This document shows, piece after piece, positions 31,781 to 43,656 of a stretch of 64,000 bases of DNA. The stretch lies in NCBI GenBank assembly GCA_959347315.1, contig OY365811.1, positions 32,301,109 to 32,365,108 on the forward strand. Reading direction: 5' to 3'. The stretch comes from Bimastos eiseni. Taxonomy: Eukaryota; Annelida; Clitellata; Crassiclitellata; Lumbricidae. The notes beneath the pieces were generated by a model that saw only the letters and a list, made by a program, of their open reading frames with translations, ran no database searches and was not told the DNA's origin. The position numbers and the translations under genes were made by a program. Each line of letters opens with the position of its first letter. Position 1 is the stretch's first letter.

Positions 31781-32700
31781 GTAAGAATTTCTTTTGTTCC
31801 CGTCCAAAAAATAACATTTATGATGCAATTACAAATTGTTGGCTAATTCTTACACAGAATGCCTTTATTAATAATAAGCGACCTATCATCAGTGTTCACA
31901 CCATCATCATCATCAGTGTGAATGAGCTGGCTCCCGCGACTTCTCTTTTGTGGGCGCTGTAAAATGCTGATATTACAAATACGATTACGATCAGCAGCAG
32001 CAGCATCATTCTCAGCATCACCATCATCAAAATCATCATCATCAACATCCTCATCATCAACATCCTCATCATTATCACTATCAGCATCACCATCGTCATT
32101 ATCATAATCATCGTAGTCGTCTTCAGCACCACCACCAACGCCACTACCGCCACCATCACAATTATCATCATCATCACCACCACTATCATCATCCATATTA
32201 TCGTCATCAACATCATCATCAGTGGCAGCAGCAGTCTTAGACTTCCCCCTTTGGTAGACATATGTGATCCAAAATCCCTTTTGTGCCTTGGCCAACCGAC
32301 TGGTCTCGCTACCAGCCACTCTAGAGGCTGGCTTATCATCATCACCATCATCATCGTCGTCGTCATCATTCATTCGTCATCACTGAGCCGTTGCTGCATT
32401 GGCGTGATCATAGATTTCAGCCGATTCTCTTCCAATCGTTGATGATCAACAGAATTAGGCCAACATAATGATTATTATCTGCTGCGAGAAGTTGTCGTCA
32501 CATTCGAGACTTTCGTTGAGCGCAGAGGGAAATGGTCTAGACTCTAGAATTAGCAATAGCTACCAACGCAGTCAATCCACAGCCTCATCATCAGCATTTC
32601 ACGTCCACAGTCTGTGTCAACTTCACGGAATGTAAAAGACAATTAATCGATTTCCTGCTGGTGAAGGAAAGCTTGCTTCTTTGACGATTTTAATGTAAGG

Positions 32701-32733
<33 letters not shown>

Positions 32734-33008
32734 GGGCAGCTGCGGTGATGACGATGACAACGATGATAGTTATCATAGTTATGTATAGTGCGGTGCGACG
32801 AGAAGGATATTAAGAAAGATATGATAACAACGACGACAAAGAAGATAATGACAACAGCAACATCGATTATGATAATGATGATGTTATGATAATGATGATG
32901 TTCTGATGACGATGATGATTGGTGATGAGCATCATGATGATGATGATGATTATTATTATTATTATTATTATTATTTTGTATGACAGAATGCCATTATTAT
33001 TATTATTA

Positions 33009-33064
<56 letters not shown>

Positions 33065-33210
33065 GTATAATGCTTATTCCAGTGACACACCTTAATTTCT
33101 GTCCGAACACGGTGTTTGATTGTCGTTTATATTATTATTATTATAGTTTAAATTAGAATCAGAATTAGAATTATTTTATTATCAAATTATTATTATTATT
33201 TTATCATTAA

Positions 33211-33246
<36 letters not shown>

Positions 33247-36200
33247 TGACGTTAATAATGTAACGGAACGGGGCCTATTCGACAGAGACCAGGATGACGA
33301 CTTGCGGCCCCGTCCGATATGGGGGTAGTTCGAGTTGCAGTCCGCTGAGTAAGGCTTCAGTGGTTTGCTGAAGACTAACCATTTAAGGTTTAAATAGCTC
33401 CTTTCTGGATGACGCTTGGAATAAGACACGCTTGTTCGATAATCCTCTTTTAATGTACAACGGAAAACAATACTTCTGTAGCGCCCATTCGGAAACAGTC
33501 CGTATCTCACTCCCTCAATACGCCTTACGACGATAACTGACGAGTAATTGCAACGCTACGTCAATGGCTGACGGCGACTATCGCAAATCTGCGACGACTA
33601 TATCCACGACGACTATCGCAAGCCACGACGACTATTCGTGCTTCCTAGGAGCCGAGACCGCAAGGCCGAAGCCGAATCTACAAGGCTCCCCGATGACGAT
33701 CTCCAGACGACGACGATTCCCAGGCGACGACGACGATCATCCAGGCGAACTCTTTTTATACTAATTTGCTGTAGATAGTAGATGATACACAGTAGATAGG
33801 AGACAGTAGACAATAGAGACTACACAGTGGATAGTAGATAATACACAGCAGATAAGATACAGTAGATAGTAGATATCTACAGTAGATAGGATACAGTAGA
33901 TAGTAGATATCTACAGTAGATAGTAGATATCTACAGTAGATAGTAGATATCTACAGTAGATAGTAGATAGACTACAGTAGATAGTAGATAGACTACAGTA
34001 GATAGTAGATATCTACAGTAGATAGTAGATATCTACAGTAGATAGTAGATATCTACAGGAGATAGTAGATAAGCGTATATAGCAGGTAGATACCACAGAA
34101 GAAAGAACACAGTAGACAGGCGTACACAACAGGCAGACACTACAGCAGGCCGACACCAGGTAGGCGTACCCCTGAACCGTTACAATAATATCATTTTTCA
34201 AATTATTGTCATCATTATCAGTATTATAGGCAAATGCTATTTTTGTTCACATTATTCTAATTGTCGTCGTTGTCGTTATTCCCATTTTTATTGTTATTAC
34301 CATTATTATCGTCATCATTTTTATTATTGTCATCATTTTTATTATCGTCATCATTTTTATTGTCGTCATCGTTATTATTAGAATTGGTATTTCAATTAAA
34401 GTTTTATTTGGACGATTGCGTTGTGTCGCCATTGTGAGAAATCTTGTTTTGTTCTTAGGTCCGGCTCCTAATCTGTACTACCTGCCTCCACTGATTGGAT
34501 ACATCGACCATGATTTTACCAAGTGGAAGGAACCAGCCTATACTCTGAGGGGCAAACCAAGAGCATGGAACTGTGAGCATTTATTCCGACGATTCACAAA
34601 ACACTGTCATCTGACGTCATATATCATTGGATAAAGTAACCACATGTTTCTTTGTATAGCGCCTTTTCTACATGGAATTCACAGAGGGCCTTCAAACCTG
34701 GCAACACAGAACCACGACTGAGTGGATTCTCTTTTTCTCGCACTTCTGGACAGAAGACGAGAACAAAACGCTGTCAGTAGTAACTTCTATTGTGATCACG
34801 GAAACAATAAAAGTCTCATGCACAAGGCATCAACCGATGGCACTCCAAAACCAAACCGCTTTATCAGGTCACTATCTAGGAGATCAACCCGCAAGACAAA
34901 GTCAGAAAGAAGAAACCTATGATAGATGAGTAAATATAAAGACGTAAGTTTTAAACGAGATCGAAATGACACAAGCGATTGAAAATAGTGGACGGACAAA
35001 GGAGGAGAGTTCCAGGAGTAAATATAAAAAAGTGGGCTGCTACTCGCTAGGCAACCTATTCCGGCAAGAGAATGCTGCACTGTGGAAGTTTAACCCCGAT
35101 GACCCTGCACAGCAGAGTAGAAATAATGACCCTAGAACTTCGAAGACTAAATCGTTGTGAAATACCATTATTAAACGAACAATTTCTAGAGCGCCGTAAC
35201 ACAGCCATGCCGCTACAAGGGCGCTTATCGTCGCTTAATGGCATAAGACACCTTTAAACAAGGTCTTCATTAACATTCCTCCTAAAATCCAAATCAAATT
35301 TGCACTAAACAGAGACATCGGCATGCCGCATTTGATCTCCATGATGTCAGCTCAGTGTTTAGCATTGTGGCGTCGATTTTCATTGTCGTAATCGTAATCT
35401 CAGTCGGAATTGTCGTATAAGTTCGTTGACGCCTTAATGCATCATATGACTCAACTCAGGAGTTTGGTTGGAAAAGGTTATTTTCTGATGTTTAAAGTAA
35501 CTAAAAATTTAATGGCATTCATCGCATCAGAGAAAAAACCGAGATATACTTGTCGTTTGGTTAACCCTTTAACGATGTGCATGTGCTAAGAGGTACTGGG
35601 AAACCAATGCAGCACGTCATCAAAGAGTTAAAAAGAAATAAATTCGACCAATCTTATCTAGAAACTGTACTTCGGTTTGGTAGTAACTTATATGCACGAG
35701 GAAGTTGGTCCATGCATTTGTTCTTTGAGGAGATTAAGAAGGAGAGGTTTAGTTGGATTCTGAGTTATAATGGCTTTGAATACCAAGATGGGCAGCGATA
35801 TCAGCTGGTCTAAAGCCTACACTGTGAATGTTCAGAAAATCGCATTCACACCCATTAGGGCCTTTGATGCATAGAAGTAGGATGCCTCAATTATTTAAAT
35901 AAAAGTCTATTTAATTCATTGGTTCCTTTATTGGTTCTCTTTTGTTCTTCATCCATTCATTCGTTCATTCAGTCATTCATTTTTTATTCATTTAGTCATT
36001 TATTCATTCAGAGAATGTAGACCTATGTGTTTGCATGGCTCCCTTAGAAACCTACAACATTTTGGATAGGTATATTTGACGTTTAATATGCTGTGAAGTT
36101 GGAAGTTCAAGGTATCTTGTCAGTTCAGTCAGTACAAGGGTTGGGATTTTGCTACTCACCGCCGAGGTAAATCAGTTACGATCCAACTAAGAGTTATCGT

Positions 36201-36891
36201 CACAATAATTTAAATTACGAATACAATGTCACTTAATTGTGGTGAGTCTGATTGTCGCTGAACAGATGAGACTCCTGGACCAGGACCGGCCATCTACGTA
36301 GACCCACGCTACACCCGTCACGGGCCGAATGGGGCCCCGCACTACACGATGCGTCCCAACTTCCCCGTCTACGTCGCATTCCTGCCCCCGGGCCCAGCCG
36401 ATTACGAGGCCGAGAAATGCCATCCGCCGCAAGAGCCCCATGCCCCCAAGTACACGATGCGGCCACGCACACGATACCTCGTCATGGGCAACAACCCCGC
36501 TCCCAACCAGTACTACCTTCCGGAAGTCATGGGGCGCAGACAGGCGTTCTACCCTCCAGAACCCGGATGGACGATCCTTGAACTCAACAAATACTACCAT
36601 TTCGCAAAGGACTACGCCAACACCCCCGGCCCGGCGGGGTACGACTCCAGCGACATTAATGTCTACAGAAACCAATCACCTCGCTACACGATGCGACCCC
36701 AGCTGCCCAACTGGTACGAGGCTTACATCGGAAGCCCTGGACCCGCAGCACATCATCACGAGCAAATCTGGGTCCACAAACCGACGATTCCCAGGTTCTC
36801 GTTCGGAGTCAAACATTCCGAGTTTGCCGGTTCCTACATTAATCGAGTCGACTCCCGATGCAATTTTCTGAAACCACTCAGCAAAAAGTGA
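31723..36891 (+). CDS. CIMAP1: CIMAP1/ODF3-like protein (SHIPPO-repeat ciliary/sperm-tail protein), three coding exons
   Basis: Exons 31723-31780, 34459-34572 and 36266-36891 total 798 nt, in phase, for 265 aa (vertebrate ODF3/CIMAP1 is about 250 aa). The order matches the family. A short N-terminus ending APISARFDG is followed by PAPNLYYLPP and EPAYTLRGKPRAW. Then come repeated Pro-Gly-Pro units: TPGPGPAIY, PPGPADYE, NTPGPAGYD and SPGPAAH. Each is followed by an aromatic/basic stretch such as HYTMRPNF or RYTMRPQL. The C-terminus is RFSFGVKHSEFAGSY, corresponding to the family's F-G-x-[RK]-H-S-[DE]-[FY]. Family members bind inside axonemal microtubules of sperm flagella and cilia, or outer dense fibres. 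Regulation is not visible. An untranslated 5' exon is possible because an acceptor-like tttgtttcag precedes the ATG at 31691. Confidence 0.9.
31960..32380. repeat. ATC/CAT trinucleotide-rich block in CIMAP intron 1
   Basis: Imperfect CAT/CAC/ATC repeats interrupted by about 110 bp of non-repeat sequence near 32230-32330. Acidic frames on the minus strand (Asp-rich) are products of the repeat. Confidence 0.8.
32700..33245. repeat. GAT and TTA microsatellites flanking a short unique segment
   Basis: GAT runs at 32700-32960, TTA runs at 32948-33062 and again 33137-33243. The solo-LTR candidate is inserted just after the last run. Confidence 0.85.
33259..34184. mobile_element. Probable solo LTR (926 bp) with internal minisatellite
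   Basis: Begins TGTAACGG and ends CCGTTACA, i.e. an 8-bp inverted terminus of the TG...CA kind used by LTR retrotransposons, flanked by ATAA on both sides (33255-33258 and 34185-34188). The interior has a TATA-like TTTTTATACTAA near 33753-33764 and a 20-bp tandem array near its right end. No gag, pol or second LTR was seen in the window. It could instead be a DNA element with short inverted ends. Confidence 0.55.
33858..34072. repeat. Minisatellite, unit GTAGATAGTAGATATCTACA (20-22 bp, about 11 copies)
   Basis: Near-perfect tandem units, each containing the palindrome AGATATCT, with a variant unit containing GATAGACTACA. Lies inside the solo-LTR candidate. Confidence 0.92.
34250..34400. repeat. 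TCATCATTTTTATTATCG-type imperfect repeat
   Basis: Three to four units of about 24 bp made of TCATCATTTTTATTRTCG, just upstream of CIMAP exon 2. Confidence 0.75.
34459..34572 (+). CDS. CIMAP1: CIMAP1-like exon 2
   Basis: 114 nt after acceptor ttgttcttag, donor gtgagc. It encodes GPAPNLYYLPPLIGYIDHDF and KWKEPAYTLRGKPRAWN, the first SHIPPO unit. Phase 1 on both sides. Confidence 0.88.
34573..36265. other. CIMAP intron 2
   Basis: No gene recognised. Contains TTGTATAGCGCCTTTTCTAC at 34653, a word shared with 60064. An unrecognised 78-aa frame lies at 35577-35813 and a TTCATTCATTC stretch at 35950-36010. Confidence 0.55.
36266..36891 (+). CDS. CIMAP1: CIMAP1-like exon 3 (terminal)
   Basis: 626 nt after acceptor gctgaacag. 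It starts by completing Tyr, then ETPGPGPAIY, and ends with SKK and a TGA at 36889-36891. It is GC-richer than its surroundings, with strongly codon-biased third positions. This produces long shadow frames on both strands that should be ignored. Confidence 0.92.
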
Positions 36892-37179
36892 CAGTCGCAT
36901 CGCGTTCGCATACATAACGTTAAACTTTTAGTTAATTAAAGACCGAGTGGGTCTCACGACTTTTCTAGCGTCCAACATTCTATGATAAAATGTTGCCATT
37001 CTGACGGTTGGGCACAAGAGTTTATTCAGTTCTTTCTGTATCTAGGCCCACACTGACCAGCATAATGGTGCATATTGCAATTGCGCTCTTTCTTAATTTT
37101 TCTCTATCTCTCTCTTGATCTGGTTTTGATGCTTGTCTCCGCTAAAGTTTGATCTTTCTTCGGGCATACCTTCATGGAC

Positions 37180-37540
37180 TGTATAAATCTCTCTCTTCCC
37201 CTCGTCATCTCTCCTCTGTTCATTTCTCTTGCTCACTCTCTGTCTGTTTGTACTGTCTCTGTCTCTGTCTGTATGTATGTCTGTCTCTGTCTCTCTGTAT
37301 CCCTGTGTCTCTGTGTATCTCTTTCTCTCTGTCTCTGTATGCCTGCCTGTCTGTCTGTCTCTTTCATTTTTTCTCTCTTTATATAATATATATATATATA
37401 TATATACACGCATGCTATACATAAAAAATTTCTTTCCCGTCATTGTCTCTGTCTGTGTCTCTGCTGTTTCTGCTTCTGTCACGGTCTCTGTATCCGTCTT
37501 GCTTTCCGTCGTCCCACGCCAAGATATCCGATCTGTTTGA
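37180..37540. repeat. Pyrimidine-rich CTCT/CTGT simple repeats with a TA run
   Basis: CTGTCTCT-type repeats (37230-37380), a TA run at 37384-37406, then more CTGTCTCT. Frames on either strand are repeat artefacts. Confidence 0.85.
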
Positions 37541-38081
37541 ACAGTTTTTTCTGGGAATTCCTTTTCGCATTTATTAATTATTCCGCTGAAGACTGAACAG
37601 TGACGATGACCGGAATTATATAAAGGTGTACGCCAACAGCAATGCCCAGAAATAGAAAACGACTTCGATAATAACACTCAATTATATCGTTGCCCTTGGC
37701 GGAGCAGAAATCTCGATACATCTTTCTGCCTTTGTGTGGAATTGACCTTCAACCTTTTGACTGAAACCTTTGACTTCCAACAAGCTATCATACACCGCAC
37801 TTTAAGCAAATTCGTAAGAAATTTAATCAAATTTATATTACTGCAACTGAAAAGAATACTATTCGTCGATTGCGTGCGAAAAGTATGCGGCCAATGGGCC
37901 CATCTTAAAAGACAACCGTGACAGCAGAAGGTAACGTTATGCAGAAAACCAGCGCCTATGTGAAGACAAAAGCCTGTGTGGGAACCAGTTGCAATTTAGC
38001 GTCTTAGCACAACGTCCGAGCTTGTTAAATATTATATATATATATTACATAAATTTCGGTAAACTATATGTATATATAGAT

Positions 38082-38084
<3 letters not shown>

Positions 38085-38147
<63 letters not shown>
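38085..38147. repeat. (TA)n microsatellite
   Basis: About 30 TA units. Surroundings (37541-39100) hold no recognised gene. Confidence 0.92.
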
Positions 38148-38149
<2 letters not shown>

Positions 38150-39109
38150 CATCGCCGTTTATACCTTCGTTTATTAGATAAACTGACACACCGCAGTAAG
38201 GTACACATGAGGTGCTCTTTAGGTTATTGAGTGACTCAACCGAAACCGTCTCTTCACTTAGCAGTCGTTCCATGCGTTGATAATTCTGCCGCTGACAAAT
38301 CTTTGCTTTATGGCGCCTTCTGACTTCTTGAGAATTTGTGCTAACTGCAGTACAGCACAGCGTACAGACTGCGCAGTGGGGACAATGTGACACGACGCAG
38401 CGGAAGGAGATAACGCGGCAACGGAGTGACTCCACGGCTATTATAATATGAGGTCAATGGTTACGATGCAGTCACGTGTTTCACCCGACTAACGTCAATA
38501 GTCCTCAACCTTTTATCGTCTTTCCCACACGCTCTCTGTTCGCTCGGAGTATGTTCCCAGTTTATCCCATGCAAATATGTCTTCCATCCGCTCTGGAATT
38601 TCGACGGCTTGGAATTTGTTCCGAGCACGTCGAGTGCGCGCTGAATGCCTGCCTGGCTTCCTATGTAAAGTCATACAGTGAGTTAGTCCGTCTGCCTCTG
38701 CCTTTATGTCTGTTTGTCAGTCTGTCTGTTTCTATTGCTACGTTACTATGTAGATTTAGGCCTAAGCATATTTCTGCCGTACGTTGATCTTTGACCGAAT
38801 CGACCTGGTTGGTCATGCGATGATCTAGCCCTAGTTTCACAAACTAGAGCTTTAATTGATGCCATCAGGTGTCTCTATCATTCATCCTAGATTCCTTCTT
38901 TCACGCTCTTTCTCTGCCTATCTTTAATAATTGGCCGCGTCCTTCAATTGATAGATATCTAGCTACGTCTGCCGTCGGCCTGTGTTTCTGCCTGTGTCCT
39001 CTTCTTTGACCTCCTGTCTCCGTTTCTGACTATTTGCCGCTAGCCAGCCCTCTTTCTCTTTATCTGAATCGACTCTGCTTTCTCTCTTTCTCTTACACCT
39101 CGTATCTGT

Positions 39110-39522
39110 ATGTGTTAGTGTGTGTGTGTGTGTTCAGATCTCGATTGATAGGTGGGGGAAACCCAATGAGTGGTGTAACAAAGACGGGGAATAAACGTAC
39201 AACATATCCTCTGTCTGTGAAAGATGGGGGGACTTGCCCCCTCGTCCCCAGAATCGCCGCCTCTGTCACAGTGTGTGTGTAGGTTTGTGCGTGCGTGTGT
39301 GTGTGCGTGTGTGTGTAAGCGTGTGTAGGTGTGTGTAGGTGTGCGTGTGTGTGCGTGTGTGTGTAAGCGTGTGTAGGTGTGTGTAGGTGTGCGTGTGTGT
39401 GTGTGTGCGTGTGTGTGTAAGCGTGTGTAGGTGTGTGTAGGTGTGCGTGTGTGTGTGTGTGCGTGTGTGTGTAAGCGTGTGTAGGTGTGTGTAGGTGTGC
39501 GTGTGTGTGTGTGTGCGTGTCT
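39110..39522. repeat. GT-rich minisatellite, 48-54-bp unit, four copies
   Basis: A TAAGCGTGTGTAGGTGTGTG word recurs at 39316, 39364, 39418 and 39472, i.e. steps of 48, 54 and 54 bp, where the difference is the length of the GT run. A CA-rich frame on the other strand is not a gene. Confidence 0.9.
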
Positions 39523-39674
39523 GAGTGCCTTTAATTCATTTGTCAGCGTATTTATCTTCCCATTCTGAACACTGCTTCCCATTTTGAAGCCGACGCCGTT
39601 CGTTCAAATTGAATAAAAAGAACGAATGTATTTAATTTACTTCGAAAAGATTTGGAACTATTCATTACGAGAAT

Positions 39675-39725
39675 TTCTGATATAGCGCCTCTTCAAGGTG
39701 ACTACTCAGAGGCTGTATAATAGCG
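39675..39725 (-). repeat. GCGCTATATCAA-family fragment
   Basis: TGATATAGCGCCTCTTCAAG followed by GTGACTACTCAGAGGC matches the family consensus in minus orientation. Confidence 0.65.
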
Positions 39726-40152
39726 TTATATCTTAGGAGCACTGAACTTGAATATTCGCGACAAATTAATTTTGAAAATATATATAAAAGAATAGTCGAT
39801 ATATAACATTTCGTTAGAGCATTCATTTTGATACTTTCCTCGATAATAAGCTATTATTTCATAAATAACCCTTCCATCTCTGCATTAAATTGCCTACATT
39901 TATTGTCACTTCCAAACTAAACACACCCGTTGTAACATCCCCACTCAGTCTCCCTCTCTCTCGGGTCTCTGGGCAACTGAATTTGAGCACTGTACGATTT
40001 CTATTGACAGCCCTCTGACCTGACACAGCGCTCAGGAATAGACTGGTATCCTGCGCTTAGCCTTAAGTATTATACTTCAGATGGTTTGTAATTACGATTA
40101 CGAATATATCATCTGGAGCCAAATATGCGGTTCGTATGACCCTTCCTTATCA

Positions 40153-40253
40153 GTTGACCTATTGACCTTTTCGGCTGAACAATTGACCTAAATTATTGAC
40201 CTTTTGGTTGACTTATTGACCTAGTGACCGCTTCGGTTGACCTATTGACCTAT
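40153..40253. repeat. Cluster of TTGACCTATTGACC repeats
   Basis: TGACCT occurs at 40155, 40163, 40184, 40197, 40217, 40238 and 40246, with TGACTT and TGACCG variants between. Two pairs are spaced by AT (direct repeat with 2-bp spacer). AGGTCA, its complement, is the classical nuclear-receptor half-site. It may equally be a simple minisatellite. Confidence 0.6.
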
Positions 40254-41049
40254 GCAAAGGATCAGCGCTGTTTAGAAATTCGATTCAAAAACGAATCGGA
40301 CGGCAGTATTTGAATCGATTCAAAACTGTTTGAAGCAATTTCGAGTCATGGCCACTTTCAAAGCTTTGTTTTAAACGAACTGCTTTAACTGCTATAACTC
40401 CAGTCGTTGGCTTGCTGCTTGCCACGCGGCACGCGATGGCATTATAACTGATCAACGGCCGTTGCTGCCGCTATGCGGTATCCAAATGGAAAACGAGATG
40501 ACATCCAGTGGTTGCAATTTAGAAATGCAATTTAGACATGCAATTTAAAAATGAAATTGCATACAATTTTTGAAAGAGAACTGTTTTTATAGATGATAGC
40601 ACTGTCGTCAAGAGTTGCGCGTGATTGACCTGCTAATCAAGCGACAAACTGTTGTCAGATAGAAAGTTAATCTAGCTGGAGGACAACAGACCTATAGATA
40701 TAGATATAGGCCTGAGCCAAAGTCCTCTGAGTCATTCTATAACAAAATACAGTAACTTTGATTGTATCTAATTTGTCACCAAATAATGGCGTTGTATAAA
40801 CTGAAGAGGCGTCGTGACTTGCGATTTAGGCGCTAAGACTCGCTACTAAAAAATGTAGTGAACATGAAGCAATTATAGAGCGGTAGGTTTGGCCTCTATA
40901 TATAACTGGTTTAATTCGTTTTAAAATAATTTATACTATTATAATTCTGTTTATAAACTCAATGTTTAGTTTTATTGAGTTTAAGCTGCAGAAAAGTTAT
41001 TGGACATAAATTGATACTATATTGATGATAGGGATATACCTGTGCAATA

Positions 41050-41620
41050 ATACACGTTGTACGTGAAAAGATGTCAAATGCTCGTAAGAACCTGTAAATG
41101 TATAGGGCACCGTGACATCTCACGCCAAACAACGAATTATGGGCAAAGGTTAATGATGACTCTATCGTTCCTTATGCCGTCAGATCTGGAGAGGTCTTTG
41201 GGCTCTGATGGTTGGCTCCTTGGATCTGGTGAAAGTCAGTCGCTCAAGATGTGGATGAATCGCCAGGCAAAACACAGTTGATCCTATAGTGGTCGCCTTG
41301 TTTGGTGCCTTCGTCAAGGAGAATACTATGCCGTCGGGTCTGCATCTGGGATTTGGGGGCATATTGGTCAATGATGTAAGTGCATATTTCTTGAGGTTTT
41401 TGCTACCGCCACTAGCATTGAATCTCATCTCTCAGAGCACTGTAGGCATGGGAGAAGTTCAATTTCAATATTGACCAAATATGGTTTTCAGGCATATCTT
41501 CTACATATCAGGTTGCGTGCCATGGACAGCAGCCTCCATGCACCTCTCCTCACGCTTCCATCCCAATTTGGAGCGGTTACAGATTTCGAAACGGTATGAA
41601 CTAATCACATGATATATATA
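41050..41620. other. Unclassified segment with protein-like composition
   Basis: Less repeat-like than its surroundings, with a donor-like GTAAGTGC at 41377 and an 82-aa minus-strand frame (41180-41428, SLTNMPPNPRCRPDGIVFSL region). Frames on both strands are interrupted and no family was recognised. It may be a decayed transposon. Confidence 0.3.
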
Positions 41621-42019
41621 CACGGCTGTTAGACGTCGTGACGTGGGCGTATCCCATTGTGATTAGTCTAATTCCTTTGGTTAATTATTAGTCTACCGCA
41701 GCCTTTAATCTCTGAAACGTATTGCGGTAACCCGCCGCTCAATATGGCATAATGATTAGATCGATGGGAGTGTCCACGAAAATCATCCTTGTCTGTTTGG
41801 CTGTTGCATTGGACAGTAGGTAAATCAACCAATTCGTTATTGTTCACCAACAAAAACACGTACATTCGCGGTAACAACAGAGCAACTAACCACACAGTGA
41901 ACAATGGAAAACCACAAAGGAACAAACCGCTAATAAAAGTCGTCAAATTCATACATTATACAATCAATGGAGCAATTCACGGAAAACCTTTTCGTGAGCA
42001 CATCATATGGATGCATGTA

Positions 42020-42125
42020 GGTAAGCATACATGTAGGCATACATGTATGCATACATGTATGCATGCATGTATGCATACATGTATGCATGCATGTTTGTGC
42101 ATTTGTAAAGTACGTATGTATGTAT
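42020..42125. repeat. ATACATGTATGC imperfect repeats
   Basis: ATACATGTATGC words repeat about seven times and are self-complementary in part. Confidence 0.8.
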
Positions 42126-42397
42126 GAAAATATGTGGACACCCAAATAATTATTCTTCAATAAGGTTAACAATACCATGGAACATATAGGTACATTCACA
42201 GGTGCATTATTAAATGCACGTGCGTAGTTTAGTTTAAACGTCCATGCGCACAATAATGTCTTGTGTTCGGAAGGGAGTAACGTGCGAACAGGTGTGCAAA
42301 CGGAAGCACAAAGGATGATAGGAAGAGCAAGAGGAATTGGTGAAGGACATGGAAAATGATCAAACGGAAGAAAGGTCGTGTCTCTGCAGCTGGAACT

Positions 42398-42660
42398 GTC
42401 AGTCAGTCAGTCAGTCAGTCAGTTAGTCAGTTAGTTTGTCAATGAGTTAGTCCGTCAGACAGTCAGTTTGACAGTCAGGCAGTCAGTCAGTCGGTCATCC
42501 AATCAGTCAGTCAGGCAGGCAGGCAGGCAGGCAGTCAGTCAGTCAGTCGGTCATCCAATCAGTCAGTCAGTCAGTCAGGCAGGCAGGCAGGCAGGCAGGC
42601 AGTTAGTCGAGAAGTCAGCCGGTCATTCATGTAACCAGGCACTCAGTCAGTGACGCTCAG
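42398..42660. repeat. (CAGT)n and (GGCA)n tetranucleotide repeats, duplicated
   Basis: CAGTCAGT runs alternate with AGGCAGGC runs. The word CGGTCATCCAATCAGTCAG occurs at about 42491 and 42547, so the block is also tandemly duplicated with a unit of about 56 bp. Confidence 0.88.
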
Positions 42661-42857
42661 CCGCAGTCAGTCTGTACGTTATTCTTCCTAGTCGTCTTCT
42701 TCTGTTCATCCCTGTCAGTCTCTCCCTCTCATTCTATGTGTCTCTTTGTATGTCTCAGTGGTCTAATTCTAACTCTGATCGGACATGCTAAGAATGCGGA
42801 ATTGACGAACAACACACTATAGACGTCGTATACGTTTCTGTCCATTCTTCGTCCGCT

Positions 42858-42990
42858 GGGTATATATATATCTATATGTATACATATATATGTAGATATA
42901 TATGTATATATATATATATGTATATATATGTATATATATATGTATATATATTTCTTTCTCTCTCTCTCTCTCTCTCTCTTCCTCTCTCTC
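42858..42990. repeat. (TA)/(TATG) and (TC)n microsatellites
   Basis: TATATATGTATA array followed by TCTC run and pyrimidine-rich sequence to about 43070. Confidence 0.88.
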
Positions 42991-43099
42991 CTTTCTTCTA
43001 TTCTTCACTCTTTCTTCATGTTCCTGCTTTTCTCTTCTATCCTCCCATCTTCATTCCTCCTACACCCTCTCCATCTTAGGGTTGTCGCTTTCCCTATCC

Positions 43100-43624
43100 A
43101 TCTCAAGTGGCTTGAGATATGCGTTTAATTCTTGAACCATGGGAACCAATCTATACTTCATGCCTAAATTTTGCTTGCTTAACCTTACTGAGCCAAACAC
43201 TTTACACATGCATATAAATTAACCATTATATTCAGAAGCCACTATGCATTACGTAAAATAGGATGTAGGCTACCTAATATTACATGAATACATCGCGAGC
43301 ATATTCGCAGGTGACTATTTTGAGTAGGTACAAAAACGTATATATTTGTATACAGACATAATTATATCTGTGTGTATGAATGCGTATGTAGCTGTGCGTG
43401 TAGGTGTGAGTGTGTTGGTGTGATGTCTTGATTATAGGACACTCCGTTTAGTGTTTGATGCGTAGCAGCTATTTACGAATTCCATGCAGGTATTGTTTTA
43501 GAGCATATGCAGGAGATAGTCCCAAGCAAGTGACCAAGAGATTGATTAAATCAAATAAGAGGTCACACAAGAGGTCACCTATCGCGACACTCGAATCGAA
43601 CTGCTACATTGCACTTAGGCGTCT

Positions 43625-43656
<32 letters not shown>

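Noticed and set aside
33858..34072. CRISPR-like array of 20-bp repeats
   Set aside because: Units are directly adjacent without unique spacers, and the genome is eukaryotic; it is a minisatellite.
35577..35813. 78-aa frame in CIMAP intron 2 as a gene or exon
   Set aside because: No recognised family, no supporting splice sites that join in phase with CIMAP exons.
36233..36915. Long frames on both strands over the CIMAP exon 3, including a second + frame of 180 aa
   Set aside because: They are shadows of the GC-rich exon. Only one frame shows the Pro-Gly-Pro repeats and joins exon 2.
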